Positions 35,667 through 49,172 of a stretch of DNA of 64,000 nt are shown piece by piece. Source of the DNA: Argopecten irradians (lineage: Eukaryota; Mollusca; Bivalvia; Pectinida; Pectinidae); contig NC_091134.1 in assembly GCF_041381155.1 (NCBI RefSeq), positions 9,456,755 through 9,520,754 on the forward strand, in the 5' to 3' direction. Position numbers and translations under genes: made by a program. The notes under the pieces were generated by a model, which was given only the letters and a program-made list of their open reading frames with translations, was not told where the DNA came from and did no database searches. Each line of letters starts with the position of its first letter. Position 1 is the first letter of the stretch.

Positions 35667-37689
35667 CTACAAAAATGATAGCGACATGAATTTAACGTAA
35701 TCATATCAATTTTCCGAGAGTTTGAAACTGTATTTACATACATGTACGAATAATAAAGGTCACATGATACAACCGTAAATAAGAGGCATTAAATAGTATT
35801 TTTATATAAAAAACATATTAATTAATATTGCTACATATGTGCATGGCTCCTGAAGGTAAGCGTGATCCCTTTAATTGTTAAGAGTTACAGTTTAATTACA
35901 CATATCATCATACAATTCATCTTTGAGGTTTGTTAATTACGTGTATTTGTAAGCAACACATAATTGTGCAATATTTTCATCAGTAAAGACTAAATCTTGA
36001 CTGTAGCTATATATAGTTACTCTAGCAAGTTTGATCGTAACATTATCTCATTTACATATATCTCTCTTTCAGGTTTGACTTCAAATTAATATCGGTGTTG
36101 TCATAATGATACTATACTAAGTATGCTTATTCTAACAATTTTTTATGACTTTTATGTTAATTCATGTAAAATGTTTTAAACAATTCTTCGGGATATCTTT
36201 TTTCATACATAATCTTTTGCTTCATGTACAGCTAAGTCTATTATTGAGATCATTAGGTCAAAACTAGTGCTACTTATAATCAGATATTGTGGGGTATCTT
36301 GTGCTCCTTATAGGCAGAAATAATTTGTCATGTTAGCTGTTTAGGCGATTCGATCTAAGCCTGTGACCTAGTTGTTGATTTATATATTTGGACTGACATT
36401 TTCATTAAAATTTACACTGAATCCTATCTTATCCCTTTGTCGAAAGGATCTTCCCTTTCATAAGGCAGACTAAAGGGACACTGAAGACCAGATAGGCCTG
36501 TGATATATTGTGTTCGCTTGGATCTTGATCAGTCAACAAGATGATATTTTTGAATGTTAGATATATCTGCAATATTTGCTTCTGGAAAGCAACGTAATTG
36601 AAGACATACTTTTATCATCTACGATGAAATTCAATTTGATCTGACGTAGAAACATAGTTATGTTTTCATATGCCATATGTGATTGACTCTTCATAGTAAC
36701 ACCAAAGAAGCACACATATTGCGTAAGGTCATCACCTGGCTACGACCCTAACGAGATAGTAGCTAGATTAAAGGTGGAATGTAGGTTGATCTAAATCCTT
36801 GGTCAGCTGAGAGGGGTGAAACTATTTCGTAAGATGTAATGTTCTGTGTGATATTTCGCAACTGGTGCATTAAAACATGAACACGAGTTTAACTATTTCC
36901 TAATATGACAGCGGTTCTATTGACGGCACATGATTATCATTATACAATGTGACCTGTCTGGTGTTTCACCTTGCTTTGAATGTCTAATTTGTCTTTATTA
37001 TAATATATTACGATTGCTGGCCATGACAAATCTGTGCAAGTCCTACATTTGGATATTTAAAACATATTTAGGTATCAACACATATTTGAACGATCCTGAA
37101 TTTTTGTTTCGATTGATGTTTGTCAACTAGTGAGACTTAATCTTAGAATTTCAAGGCATGTTTAATAATATTATGTGCATATTTGGTGTATAACAACTTT
37201 TCGAAATATGTTATAATTGCTGCATGATGACTATTTTTGACGATGGTGTAGGAATTGTTTCTTAATCAATAAAGATAACCAATCTAAGATGTAATGAAAT
37301 TATATTCTCTACACATAGAAAAACAATATTTTTTGTTTACAAACTATCCGTTACTCGACGGGTCATACGATAAATAGGTCAGGTCATCGGTTGACGGTAT
37401 GTAAACAAACGAGGCACTATACTGACAACACTGCTATTTAACCCGGGATTCACTTGTGTCAGAAACAGGTGAAAGCAGATAATAATCCTGGTGTAAAGTG
37501 GTGTCAACAGCCGTATTAAAATGAAATCAATTCAAAACATATTATAGACAGATAGCGGCTGTGTGATCCTTGTTAGTAAAAACAATGCTCAAACATTTAT
37601 GTAAATAGAAGCCGAGAACAAAAACCTAGTTCATGATATTACATAATAGTGTTTGTTTTATCGCACATGATGTTTTTGTCACGTGCCCG

Positions 37690-38745
37690 CTACAGTTCAA
37701 CGATTTTATTTTACACCCAGACACATTATAATGTGTAACATGAGGGACAAAACAAATACAAGTGTATAAGCATGACAGGATGGACAAGTATATGTACATA
37801 ACATTAAGACATTATTATATAGCAATTACTCTCAACATTTTTACATTTCACATGTGCGAAACACAAAGTATAAATATTTCATTCATGGTGCAATAAGAAA
37901 AAAACCTAAATCATAAATGTAGAATATTTTGATTTCATAGTAGCATCATTATTACGATAATAGTAGAGGATTAAGTTTTTTTAAGAAAAAGGGAGAGTCC
38001 ATTTAGGACACTCTTATTACAAACTGATATTAAACCTTTCATCTTATTATCATTTGGGTTAATTCGGAAGTAGTTTGGAATATACTTTCTTTGCAAAGTT
38101 TGGACAACCGCATTATTACAAACAAACAAATAATGAAACTCATTTCCAACATGTTCCAAGCACATATTACAAAGTCTATCTTCTTTAGGAATATTTCGCC
38201 ATCTGCCTGTTTCAATGGGAAACTTTAAGTTACAGGTACGTATTTTGGTTATTTGCAATCTGTTATTTTCGGACAATATTGTCAAATACTTCTCAAATTT
38301 AAATTCAGTTTTAAAAATCAAATAGAATTGTCCTCTCGATGAGTTGTGGGCATCAGAAAACCAGTTTTGGATAAACTGGTCTTGGAGCCTTTGTTTTAAA
38401 TAGTGTTTGAAAAACATCTTAGGCATGATAATTTTATTATCAAATATATATGAAAAACCAGTTTCATCAAATATACTCTTAATTTTGTTAATCCACTTGA
38501 AGGAATGAGTTCCATTTTCTTGTAGACAAAGAGCTAACTTCATTAAAATACTACTTAATTTTTCATCATTACTTAACAATTTATTCCAAAACCGAGCCAT
38601 TCGAAGTTTGATATTTAATTCCAATGGAAACCGACCAAGTTCTCCATATACCATGAAATTAGGAGTGCTAGATCTCACTCTCAATATCCTTTTACAAAAT
38701 TTCAAATGCACTTGTTCTAGTTTCTTTAAGTTTCGCTATAGTTTG
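37690..38745 (-). mobile_element. LINE (non-LTR retrotransposon) 3' fragment
   Basis: An open frame of 246 codons (38711-37971) encodes the C-terminal part of a reverse-transcriptase polyprotein. It begins with VHLKFCKRILRVRSSTPNF and contains a late Cys/His motif (RLCNMCLEHVGNEFHYLFVC) typical of the region after the polymerase. The 3' UTR ends with AAAATAAAATCG near 37690. The 5' end is truncated near 38745, where a stop interrupts the frame before KKLEQVH. The CR1/L2-like group is possible; the clade is not certain. Confidence 0.7.
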
Positions 38746-38800
38746 GGAAAGTAGCATGAATGTCATAATGAATATAAAATGATATGTATTGGCGAATACT

Positions 38801-38938
38801 TAAGCATTGTTCTCAATATCTTTTTGGGTTATGAAGTCATAGACAAAAAACGGAAGAACAAGCGTCTATGAAAAAGATATTCCGTCCATTTTTTGTCTAT
38901 GACTTCATAACCCCAAAAGATATTGAGAATAATGCTTA
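38801..38938. mobile_element. Palindromic MITE
   Basis: Arms of about 55 bp begin TAAGCATTGTTCTCAATATC and are inverted at the right end (AATGCTTA) around a loop of about 30 bp. It lies directly beside the truncated end of the LINE. Confidence 0.7.
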
Positions 38939-39399
38939 TAATCAGATAACTCAATCAGGTACTAATTAGACATAAATTTTCGTGATTTCACTTACTTTAC
39001 AATAAAAACAAATAGAATTGGGGGGCATTGATATCTTATCCAATAATTCAGTTTGGCCAATGACTGTGCCGCTTTTAAAATTCCCCGCGAAACCGTTCAG
39101 TATGTATGACGTCATAATACTTGACGTACTATTCTTTCGGTCTATTTAAGGATTAACTTGAATAGATTTTTCATGTTATGGAGATATATAACACAAAAAT
39201 CTGAGTGTACTCTAAATAAACCGCGAAGCTTTAGCCTTGTAAATTCATGTTTATTTTTATTACCTTGCTTTAAAATTGTAAATTATGTTTATTTTATTAC
39301 ATCATTTTTTGCACACATATAAAATGTAATGTACTTACAACCTGTCTATATACATGTAACAATACAAACTTTACAATGGGTGAAATTATGACGAAATAA

Positions 39400-40745
39400 T
39401 ATCAATGAACGTCCGATGAACATTTGCAACTGATGGAATTATGTCGTTATGTTGAAATGTCGTTATGTTGAAAAGATATTAAAGAACATCCGATAAATAT
39501 TTTCTGTTATCATAACTGATGATTCACGATGTAAGTGCATTCGAATTGTATGTGTAAACGGAGAGGAAGGTACAGGACCAGAGCGGAGTTTGATAACAGG
39601 ATCCAGTGGTGATAGGTAGGCGCCTGTCCCGATCCAGAACCGTTACACACACACACATATATATATATTTATTCTAGATAAGTGTACTCGCTCGTAATAG
39701 TACTTGAGTGCATAGTCAACCTGTTAACATTAGGAACACTGTCTGGGTTTTTTTATGACAAATTACACTTGTTGATTACTTTTTTTGTTCTTATCTCATA
39801 AATCAATATGGTTTCAATAGCAATACAAAATTGCACCTACTTTCTCACCAGTGGATTTGCATTTGAAGCTAATCAATGCATAACACGTACTGCATAACCT
39901 TCACGAGGTTTTGATTCATAGCAATTATGGTCAAATTTTTTTAAAGCTGTATTTCGTAACAGTCACAAGGCCTTTGATTTATCACAAGGTTGAGATCGTT
40001 TTCGGTCTTTACGGGTAGCTTTCAAGTTCTTCGTTTTTATCGCTTCTATACAATATTATAGTTACATTTTACTGCAGCCCACTATGTAACCTTACCAAGC
40101 GCAGTTGGCAGTCATATACATTAACCTCAATCGCTTATCATGACGTCATTATCATTGTGACTTCACAATTGTCGTGCCAGCGATCACGGATAACGGCTGT
40201 TTAAATGGTTGTTCCATTCTTGACGATAACAAATGATTAATTGCAAAATCCCTTGGTATTTCAACATAAAATTGTAACAAAATGTAAATATAAGCAGTGA
40301 ACGTCTATCATAAATCTGATGAAAATTTATCAAATCTGACGATTTGTGATGTAAATTCATTAGAACTTTATATTTAAGAGCTGGAAAAGTGCACAACCAG
40401 ATCGGGGTTCGAAATCACGACCTCAGAGAGCACTACTGCTTCTCTGGTGGTCAGCTATCGAGCCGATACAAATTACACACGGTTACACTGTACCTACTTC
40501 TGATTGTAGTCTACATGTAAAGCCAGTCTGTTATCGCTCTCTGTCACCGATATGTTTTTATATGAAAAATTACATTATATAGCTAGTTGATTGGTTTTTG
40601 TTCTTATCTCATAAATCAATATGACTTCAATAGCAATACAAAAATGCATTTTCTTTCACACCGTTGTGTTCGCATCTGAAGTTACATAACACGTATTTTA
40701 AATATTTGAAAAACTCGCGCGGTTTTGATTCATTTCAAGGTAAAA
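39400..40745 (+). repeat. Diverged tandem duplication (about 0.5 kb units)
   Basis: The stretch near 39480-39930 recurs near 40295-40745. The best-conserved part is TTCTTATCTCATAAATCAAT followed by TTCAATAGCAATAC. The second copy has a tRNA-like sequence on the minus strand (about 40385-40465, B box near 40398), less clear in the first copy. Confidence 0.55.
40385..40465 (-). repeat. tRNA-like SINE head
   Basis: The minus strand reads GGCTCGATAGCTGACC and later GTGATTTCGAACCCCGATC, the order and spacing of tRNA A and B boxes. Confidence 0.45.
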
Positions 40746-40920
40746 ATCATTGTTTTTTTAATCTTTTAGGAATAGTCTTCGAATATACCGTTTTGATGAT
40801 TTGTATGAAATATTGACAAAGAGAAAAATCGCAACCATATTGATTTTATACAAATTATATGAAATAGACTGCTTGTCGAACGTAACAGAAGTTTCATCAA
40901 TGGCAAATCATCTTCAACTT

Positions 40921-43900
40921 CATGATAACTGTATATTATATACACTGACATGATAACTGTATATTATATACACTGACATGATAACTGTATATTATATACA
41001 CTGACATGATAACTGTATATTATATACACTGACATGATAACTGTATATTATATACACTGACATGATAACTGTATATTATATACATTGACATGATAACTGT
41101 ATATTATATACACTGACATGATAACTGTATATTATATACACTGACATGATAACTGTATATTATATACATTGACATGATAACTGTATATTATATACACTGA
41201 CATGATAACTTACATATATATATATAACATGACATGATAACTGTATATAATCATATACATGACATGATAACTGTATATATATACATTGACATGATAACTG
41301 TATATTATATACACTGACATGAAACTGTATATTATATACATGACATGATAACTGTATATATATACACTGACATGATAACTGTATATTATATACATTGACA
41401 TGATAACTGTATATTATATACTACACTGACATGATAACTGTATATTATTATATACATTGACATGATAACTGTATATTATATACACTGACACTGATTATAT
41501 AACTGTATATATTATATACATTGACATGATAACTGTATATTATATACACTGACATGATAACTGTATATTATAAACATTGACATGATAACTGTATATTATA
41601 TACACTGACATGATAACTGTATATTATATACACTGACATGATAACTGTATATTATATACACTGACATGATAACTGTATATTATATACACTGACATGATAA
41701 CTGTATATTATATACACTGACATGATAACTGTATATTATATACACTGACATGATAACTGTATATTATATACATAACTGACATGATAACTGTATATTATAT
41801 ACACTGACATGATAACTGTATATTATATACATTGACATGATAACTGTATATTATATACATGACATGATACTGTAATTATATACATGACATGATAACTGTA
41901 TATTATATACACTGACATGATAACTGTATATTATATACACTGACATGATAACTGTATATTATATACACTGACATGATAACTGTATATTATATACACTGAC
42001 ATGATAACTGTATATTATATACACTGACATGATAACTGTATATTATATACACTGACATGATAACTGTATATTATATACACTGACATGATAACTGTATATT
42101 ATATACACTGACATGATAACTGTATATTATATACACTGACATGATAACTGTATATTATATACACTGACATGATAACTGTATATTATATACATTGACATGA
42201 TAACTGTATATTATATACACTGACATGATAACTGTATATTATATACACTGACATGATAACTGTATATTATATACACTGACATGATAACTGTATATTATAT
42301 ACACTGACATGATAACTGTATATTATATACACTGACATGATAACTGTATATTATATACACTGACATGATAACTGTATATTATATACACTGACATGATAAC
42401 TGTATATTATATACACTGACATGATAACTGTATATTATATACACTGACATGATAACTGTATATTATATACACTGACATGATAACTGTATATTATATACAC
42501 TGACATGATAACTGTATATTATATACACTGACATGATAACTGTATATTATATACACTGACATGATAACTGTATATTATATACACTGACATGATAACTGTA
42601 TATTATATACACTGACATGATAACTGTATATTATATACACTGACATGATAACTGTATATTATATACACTGACATGATAACTGTATATTATATACATTGAC
42701 ATGATAACTGTATATTATATACACTGACATGATAACTGTATATTATATACACTGACATGATAACTGTATATTATATACACTGACATGATAACTGTATATT
42801 ATATACACTGACATGATAACTGTATATTATATACACTGACATGATAACTGTATATTATATACACTGACATGATAACTGTATATTATATACTTTGACATGA
42901 TAACTGTATATTATATACACTGACATGATAACTGTATATTATATACACTGACATGATAACTGTATATTATATACACTGACATGATAACTGTATATTATAT
43001 ACACTGACATGATAACTGTATATTATATACATTGACATGATAACTGTATATTATATACACTGACATGATAACTGTATATTATATACACTGACATGATAAC
43101 TGTATATTATATACACTGACATGATAACTGTATATTATATACACTGACATGATAACTGTATATTATATACACTGACATGATAACTGTATATTATATACAC
43201 TGACATGATAACTGTATATTATATACACTGACATGATAACTGTATATTATATACATTGACATGATAACTGTATATTATATACACTGACATGATAACTGTA
43301 TATTATATACACTGACATGATAACTGTATATTATATACACTGACATGATAACTGTATATTATATACACTGACATGATAACTGTATATTATATACACTGAC
43401 ATGATAACTGTATATTATATACACTGACATGATAACTGTATATTATATACACTGACATGATAACTGTATATTATATACACTGACATGATAACTGTATATT
43501 ATATACTGACATATACTGTATTTATATACATGACATGATAAATGTATTATATACTGACATGATACTGTATATTATATACACTGACATGATAACTGTATAT
43601 TATATACACTGACATGATAACTGTATATTATATACACTGACATGATAACTGTATATTATATACACTGACATGATAACTGTATATTATATACATTGACATG
43701 ATAACTGTATATTATATACACTGACATGATAACTGTATATATACATGACATGATAACTGTATATATATACATTGACATGATAACTGTATATTATATACAT
43801 TGACATGATAACTGTATATTATATACACTGACATGATAACTGTATATTATATACATGACATGATAACTGTATATTATATACACTGACATGATAACTGTAT

Positions 43901-44314
43901 ATTATATACACTGACATGATAACTGTATATTATATACATTGACATGATAACTGTATATTATATACATTGACATGATAACTGTATATTATATACACTGACA
44001 TGATAACTGTATATTATATACACTGACATGATTACTGTATATTATATACATTGACATGATAACTGTATATTATATACACTGACATGATAACTGTATATTA
44101 TATACACTGACATGATAACTGTATATTATATACACTGACATGATAACTGTATATTATATACACTGACATGATAACTGTATATTATATACACTGACATGAT
44201 AACTGTATATTATATACACTGACATGATAACTGTATATTATATACACTGACATGATAACTGTATATTATATACACTGACATGATAACTGTATATTATATA
44301 CACTGACATGATAA
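40921..44314 (+). repeat. 28-bp minisatellite, about 120 copies
   Basis: The unit is ACATGATAACTGTATATTAT followed by ATACACTG. It holds a near-palindrome TGTATATTATATACA. The core (about 41890-43500) is very uniform with CACTG or CATTG variants; irregular and shortened units occur at 41205-41560, 41770-41890, 43500-43570 and 43735-43860. Confidence 0.95.
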
Positions 44315-44659
44315 CACATAATATAGGCTACTAAATTTCGTAGGTAAAGAATTTTCTTTTGTTTATAACATCCATAGCAAATTACTTTGAAATCGCTTTA
44401 GACTAAGATATTTATATGTGTATATTTTAAGAGGAAATCGGTTATTGTTTGAAGTAATTTCTTTTCGAAGATGATATTTAAGCATTTATTTTCCTTACAA
44501 AATACATAAGAATACCTTGCAAAACATTTATTATGGCCTTTGTAAAATGTTTTGATTTTGACGAATACTAGAAATACAAGAGTACATTAGTATATTTTCA
44601 TTTTAATTTATCCAATATTATTCATTTATAATTTCTTATAAAGTTGCGCATGTACTTAC

Positions 44660-44808
44660 CGCCGTCAATGCCTCTGTAGCTTTCTCCGGAATATTACTGC
44701 TCCAGGTTGGCGCGGCATTGCTTTAAATATTAGATAAACTCTCATCGGCATGTTTTTGTCACCAAGCTGTTGTGTTTACCTGAGATCTCAGGTAAATGTT
44801 ACTATCTT
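44660..44808 (-). other. Probable 5' UTR exon 1 of gene C
   Basis: A strong donor GACGGCG|GTAAGT lies at 44660/44659 on the minus strand, downstream of a TATATAA at 44837-44831. With a start about 30 nt after the TATA box the exon would be about 150 nt and would splice to the 40-nt exon at 35666. The link is inferred from order and splice signals only. An independent transcript is possible. Confidence 0.45.
44775..44796. promoter_or_regulatory. 22-bp perfect palindrome near the gene C start
   Basis: Half-site TTTACCTGAGA is followed at once by its exact reverse complement. It holds two inverted CAGGTA (E-box-like, Snail/ZEB type) cores and lies just downstream of the predicted transcription start. 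Function is not shown. Confidence 0.5.
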
Positions 44809-44830
44809 TAACTTCTATCGAGATAAATAC

Positions 44831-44837
44831 TTATATA
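44831..44837 (-). promoter_or_regulatory. TATA box, probable gene C promoter
   Basis: CCTATATAAG on the minus strand, 170 nt before the donor of the probable first exon. Confidence 0.45.
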
Positions 44838-45739
44838 GGTACATATGACATCGGGGTGTATGGTGATGTAAATATATCATTCCACTGGCGTGAAAATAAA
44901 CCTAACATACCGTGCCCAGACATCAGTGAAGGTAAGACAGATGCTATATATGTATATGTATCAAAACACACTTAAATTATTCATTATGCATTGAATATGG
45001 AATTAGAAGTCCCTTCTTTATATTTATGAATTGTTTACATTTGACTTTTATTATACTACTAGAAATAAAAGATCGTGTAAAAAACATTGAGCAATCAAAA
45101 AATTAATTTGTGTAAACCTTGCAGACGTATTGAAAGTACTTTAAGTGCAATGTCATCACGGAATCTCATTTCAAATTGTGATTTGACCTATATTTGTGTA
45201 ATGTTATTTATTCAATAAAGTTATTTATCAAAACATGAATCATTATATTATGCAAACATTGCTTCTGAACCTTGGCAGATTTTTCTGTATATTATAATCC
45301 TCCAATGGTTAAAAAAATGGCATCCTTCAAAATTATATATAATCGTCAGTCTATATGAAATATTAATTTTTCATTGATCGTGTTTGGTATATATTTCCTA
45401 ACAAACTGTGGAGAGGAGTGTTATACACATTAAGCAGTTGTGAACTATTATACACATATACTAGATTAAAAAGAGATAAAAAACACAGAATTTACTTTAT
45501 TATGTTTTGTGTTCATTTATAATAAAACCAAAAGTTGATATAATCGTTGTAATTTATTATTTTAGTCTATGATAAAGCATCACATGCACATGGCTGTCAC
45601 ATCTCCCAATATGCAAACAATATTCGTGAATCAATAAATGTCGCATTCGGTTAATATTTTGAAGGTGAAAATTTCTGCTGTGACGACATCTCGGCCTCGA
45701 TTCAAATATATACTATCTAACAAAAAATAAAAAAGGGAA

Positions 45740-45827
45740 ATAACTCTGAGAGTCCCGAATACCAATCGGACCACATCGCCCACTTCTTCGAAGAAAATGA
45801 CGAGGTGATCCGATTGTCCCGAATCCA
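45740..45827. repeat. Short inverted repeat
   Basis: AACTCTGAGAGTCCCGAATA with CAATCGGA is inverted about 40 bp later as TCCGATTGTCCCGAATCCAG. Possible small MITE. Confidence 0.4.
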
Positions 45828-48800
45828 GAGTTTGATGACAATTTTTATCTAGTCAAAGGGAAATCACTCTAATGATACTGACAAAGTGACTTGTTACACA
45901 GATAAAAACCAAAATGAATTATAGGAAGTCTTTTAAATATTTCAATTAAAATGGCATATTATTTGAACCAGTTTTGTTTTTCGGTAAAAAAAACAATCAA
46001 AATTTTATGCGATTAGTCTGTACGAAATTTTAAATCTGGATCACTTTATGCAGTCAGAGAGATGTCTGTTCTACTTAACTAATAATAGGTTCGACAGACC
46101 ACAAAGTGCAATGGCAGGCAGTGAGCGAGTTTGGACATTTTACAAGCTGTGGCCATGCAGTAGACATTGTTTACATATTACAGTGATGCGCATTCATTAG
46201 AACGTGTTTGTTTTCGATTTGTATGCAAATCTAAGATGCGCTTTTAGACTTCACCGTTCCTTTGGAATCATTACGGAAGATAGAGAGTAAATATATACAA
46301 TAATTTATGTTTTTATGATTTTTGCTACCATGATCAGGCGACTGTTTTTACTCATGTATTGAAGTTATAATCATTATGAAGTAATTATGTATCATATGAC
46401 TACATGTATTTGACAATGTATTTTTATGACATATTTATTTTTTTCAATTCCTTTTACACAAAATTCATTAACGTAAATATATTTTATTTGTAATATTCTT
46501 TGAGTAATATTCTTATCAATGAGTGATATTGTCTTGACGTTGCAGCAAACTATATAAATGTAATTTTTACATGATTTCATCAATTAATTGGGTTTATTTT
46601 TAAATAAGTTATTATCTGGAAACTGATCAGTTGGCAATACTTTTCAATGACAATGCTTTTGGACTTTTCCATCATTTTTAAATCAGCCTAACGCAGTTCA
46701 AGCAGCGTAACGTGTAACACCCCCTCCTCCTTCCACAGCAACATAAATCGCTTGCACAGCTACATATGTCCTTTTTATGGTGATTTCTTCGTTACATATC
46801 AACTCTTGGTTTGTTGAGATTTGCTTTTATTTAGATACTGATTTTGTACCATTAATACATCATATATTTTGTATTTCATCTTAGGTCGTGACTTCAATAT
46901 AGGGTACATGTAATGTGAATAAGGTAAGTGATTAAATGAACACAAGTGCTGGCAAAACATTTCTTGAAAGGAAGGGCTGAGCCTTTAGATTGAAGATATC
47001 AAATGGGTTTGGTACTTTTGTGCTGTACACCATTTATGAGGTTATTACCAATACTACGCCTATCACCGGATAATTAACAATTTAAAACTAGTATATAGCC
47101 TCCAGAATGTTGAAGTCCTTTATGTCGTAACGACAGTACTACATACATGTACGTAAGAAAGCATATGTAGTCATTTAATGCTGTTATATCTTTATGTTTA
47201 CTATTTATATTTTCTTGTGTTGTGACACTTACCTATGTCGGACAATATGCGTCCAGTATCTTGGTTAATTTAGAAAGTTCGAATATTTTTTCACAATTTT
47301 ACATTTTTATGTCCCCTTATATAGCATATAAACGGACAATTCTGTAAGAGTACATTAAAATTTGCACATATATCGGAAACAAACCAGTTCTAACAGATAT
47401 TAGATTAGTTGATGTTACTGTGATATGCCAGAAAAGCCCACTGTAGTGAAATGTATGTGAAATATTCAAACTCGCTTACTGTTTGCCATAACACATATAC
47501 ATGTAGTGTAATTAACATTAACTCAAATCGCTCTTACTGTAGTGTGTTTATCTAATTAGATGCGTGTTCTTGTCTTATGATAATTTCATCAAATCCTCAG
47601 GGGTTATGCAATGCATTTGTTTGACGTGCGCGACTTTGGCTCGGGTATGGGTACAGCGTACATGTTGTACCTGCATAACCGTATTGATCAACGATTTGGA
47701 ATTTCGACGGTATCAATCAAAATACTTAACAATGTCATGAAATTTGTCAATGTTTCTTGTTATATATTTTATAAGGAATGTAGAACAATACATTTAGTGT
47801 CATATTTTGCTTCGTGGTTATGTAACAGAATTAGCCTCATTGAATTTTCCCTTTAATATTCAATAGAATAACAAATACGTAGTTTATCAATGCTTAGAGA
47901 AGTATTTTTTGAAAATGCAGATTGAGTGTTGGTGTTACATACACAGAAGTTTTTAGAAATGACAAATTTGAATATCAATCTAGAAAAAATATTACAAATT
48001 GATTTCATTGAACTTTTGAAAATAAACTATGCTGCGTCGCTGTCAAATTTAAATATGCGTCATAGAATTTGTAACAAATCTCAATAAAATGAGTCGTACC
48101 AAGCAGTAACCTTAGTCGATTGGAACTGATTTTTTATAAATACTTCAATATCTAAAAACAAATTATAAATAGGAATACATAATTAAGTGTCAAGTGTATT
48201 AACCCTACTCCGATTCGCGAGTCATTGGCTATCCGCCCGCCGTAACTACATATAGAGAGGATGAGATGCGTTTTAAGTACATAATTTCCGAGCGGAAACA
48301 CTTATTATATACATTGTTGTTAAGGGCCTTCCTTATGATTTGTCGTCAGCCGAAGATGTTTAATACACATTACGGCGTAAATCGCGGCAATAAATCGATA
48401 CACAGAACAATATTTATCCTCATTATCATCACTAAGGAAGTTTATGTGAGTGTTTGAATCAGCATTTCTACATTTAGTGTAATGTTGATCTAGACTGGCC
48501 CCTTGACAAAACGTTGATCTAATGCATGTTACGGCCACAATTTTACCATGTAACTTAATACATATATATCTACATTATACAGGTGATACGCGGTACCCTC
48601 TAGCTAGCACCAACTATTCCATAATGTACATTTCTCTGGAATCTTGATGGCACGTCAATATAAAACTATGCCGTCAAAATGGATGCCTTGCTTGGAAAGC
48701 AAATGTCATATATATATCAGGTTATTGATATATATAATATATACATAATATGCAGAATTATCATAAGAGGAAGTCTCTAAATACCAAGCGGATTATGTGT

Positions 48801-48974
48801 TGAACATCCAATTCCACCTCATTTGATCCGTCCTATAAAAATGTTAACTGACCGAGTTTCTACGTTATCGGCTTTGACCAGCAGCATTAATATTGACTGT
48901 ATTGGCTCATTTTCACGCGCACTTACATTTCACGTAATTCATGGGCGAAAAGAAAATCGCGAAAATAAATCGTT

Positions 48975-49172
48975 ATGAAAATGTTTCAAAATAGATGAAA
49001 TTGAACATAATACTTCTAGATCGTTAAAAAAAAAACCCGTTAGGTTTGAAAACGTGAAATTAAGTCACTGCGAAAGCATTTCAAAACAGATAAAGTTGAG
49101 CATTTTACTACTAGATCGCAAAATTAAAAAAAAAACTTGAGGAATGAAAACTCGAAATTAAGTCACCACAAA
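48975..49172 (+). repeat. Diverged tandem duplication, about 97 bp per unit
   Basis: Both units contain a TTTCAAAA(T/C)AGATGAA-like start, CTAGATCG, an A run, and end CGTGAAATTAAGTCAC or CTCGAAATTAAGTCAC. Confidence 0.55.

Larger units (their letters stand above)
35667..44659 (-). other. Probable gene C intron 1
   Basis: About 9 kb if exon 1 at 44660 is right. It contains a LINE fragment (37690-38745), a palindromic MITE (38801-38938), a diverged tandem duplication (39400-40745) and the 28-bp minisatellite (40921-44314). The stretches 35667-37690 and 44315-44659 show nothing. Confidence 0.45.

Noticed and set aside
44880-44940. Plus-strand donor GTGAAG|GTAAGA, hinting at a divergent transcript from the gene C promoter
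   Set aside because: No coding exon follows that can be joined; a single donor-like site is too weak.
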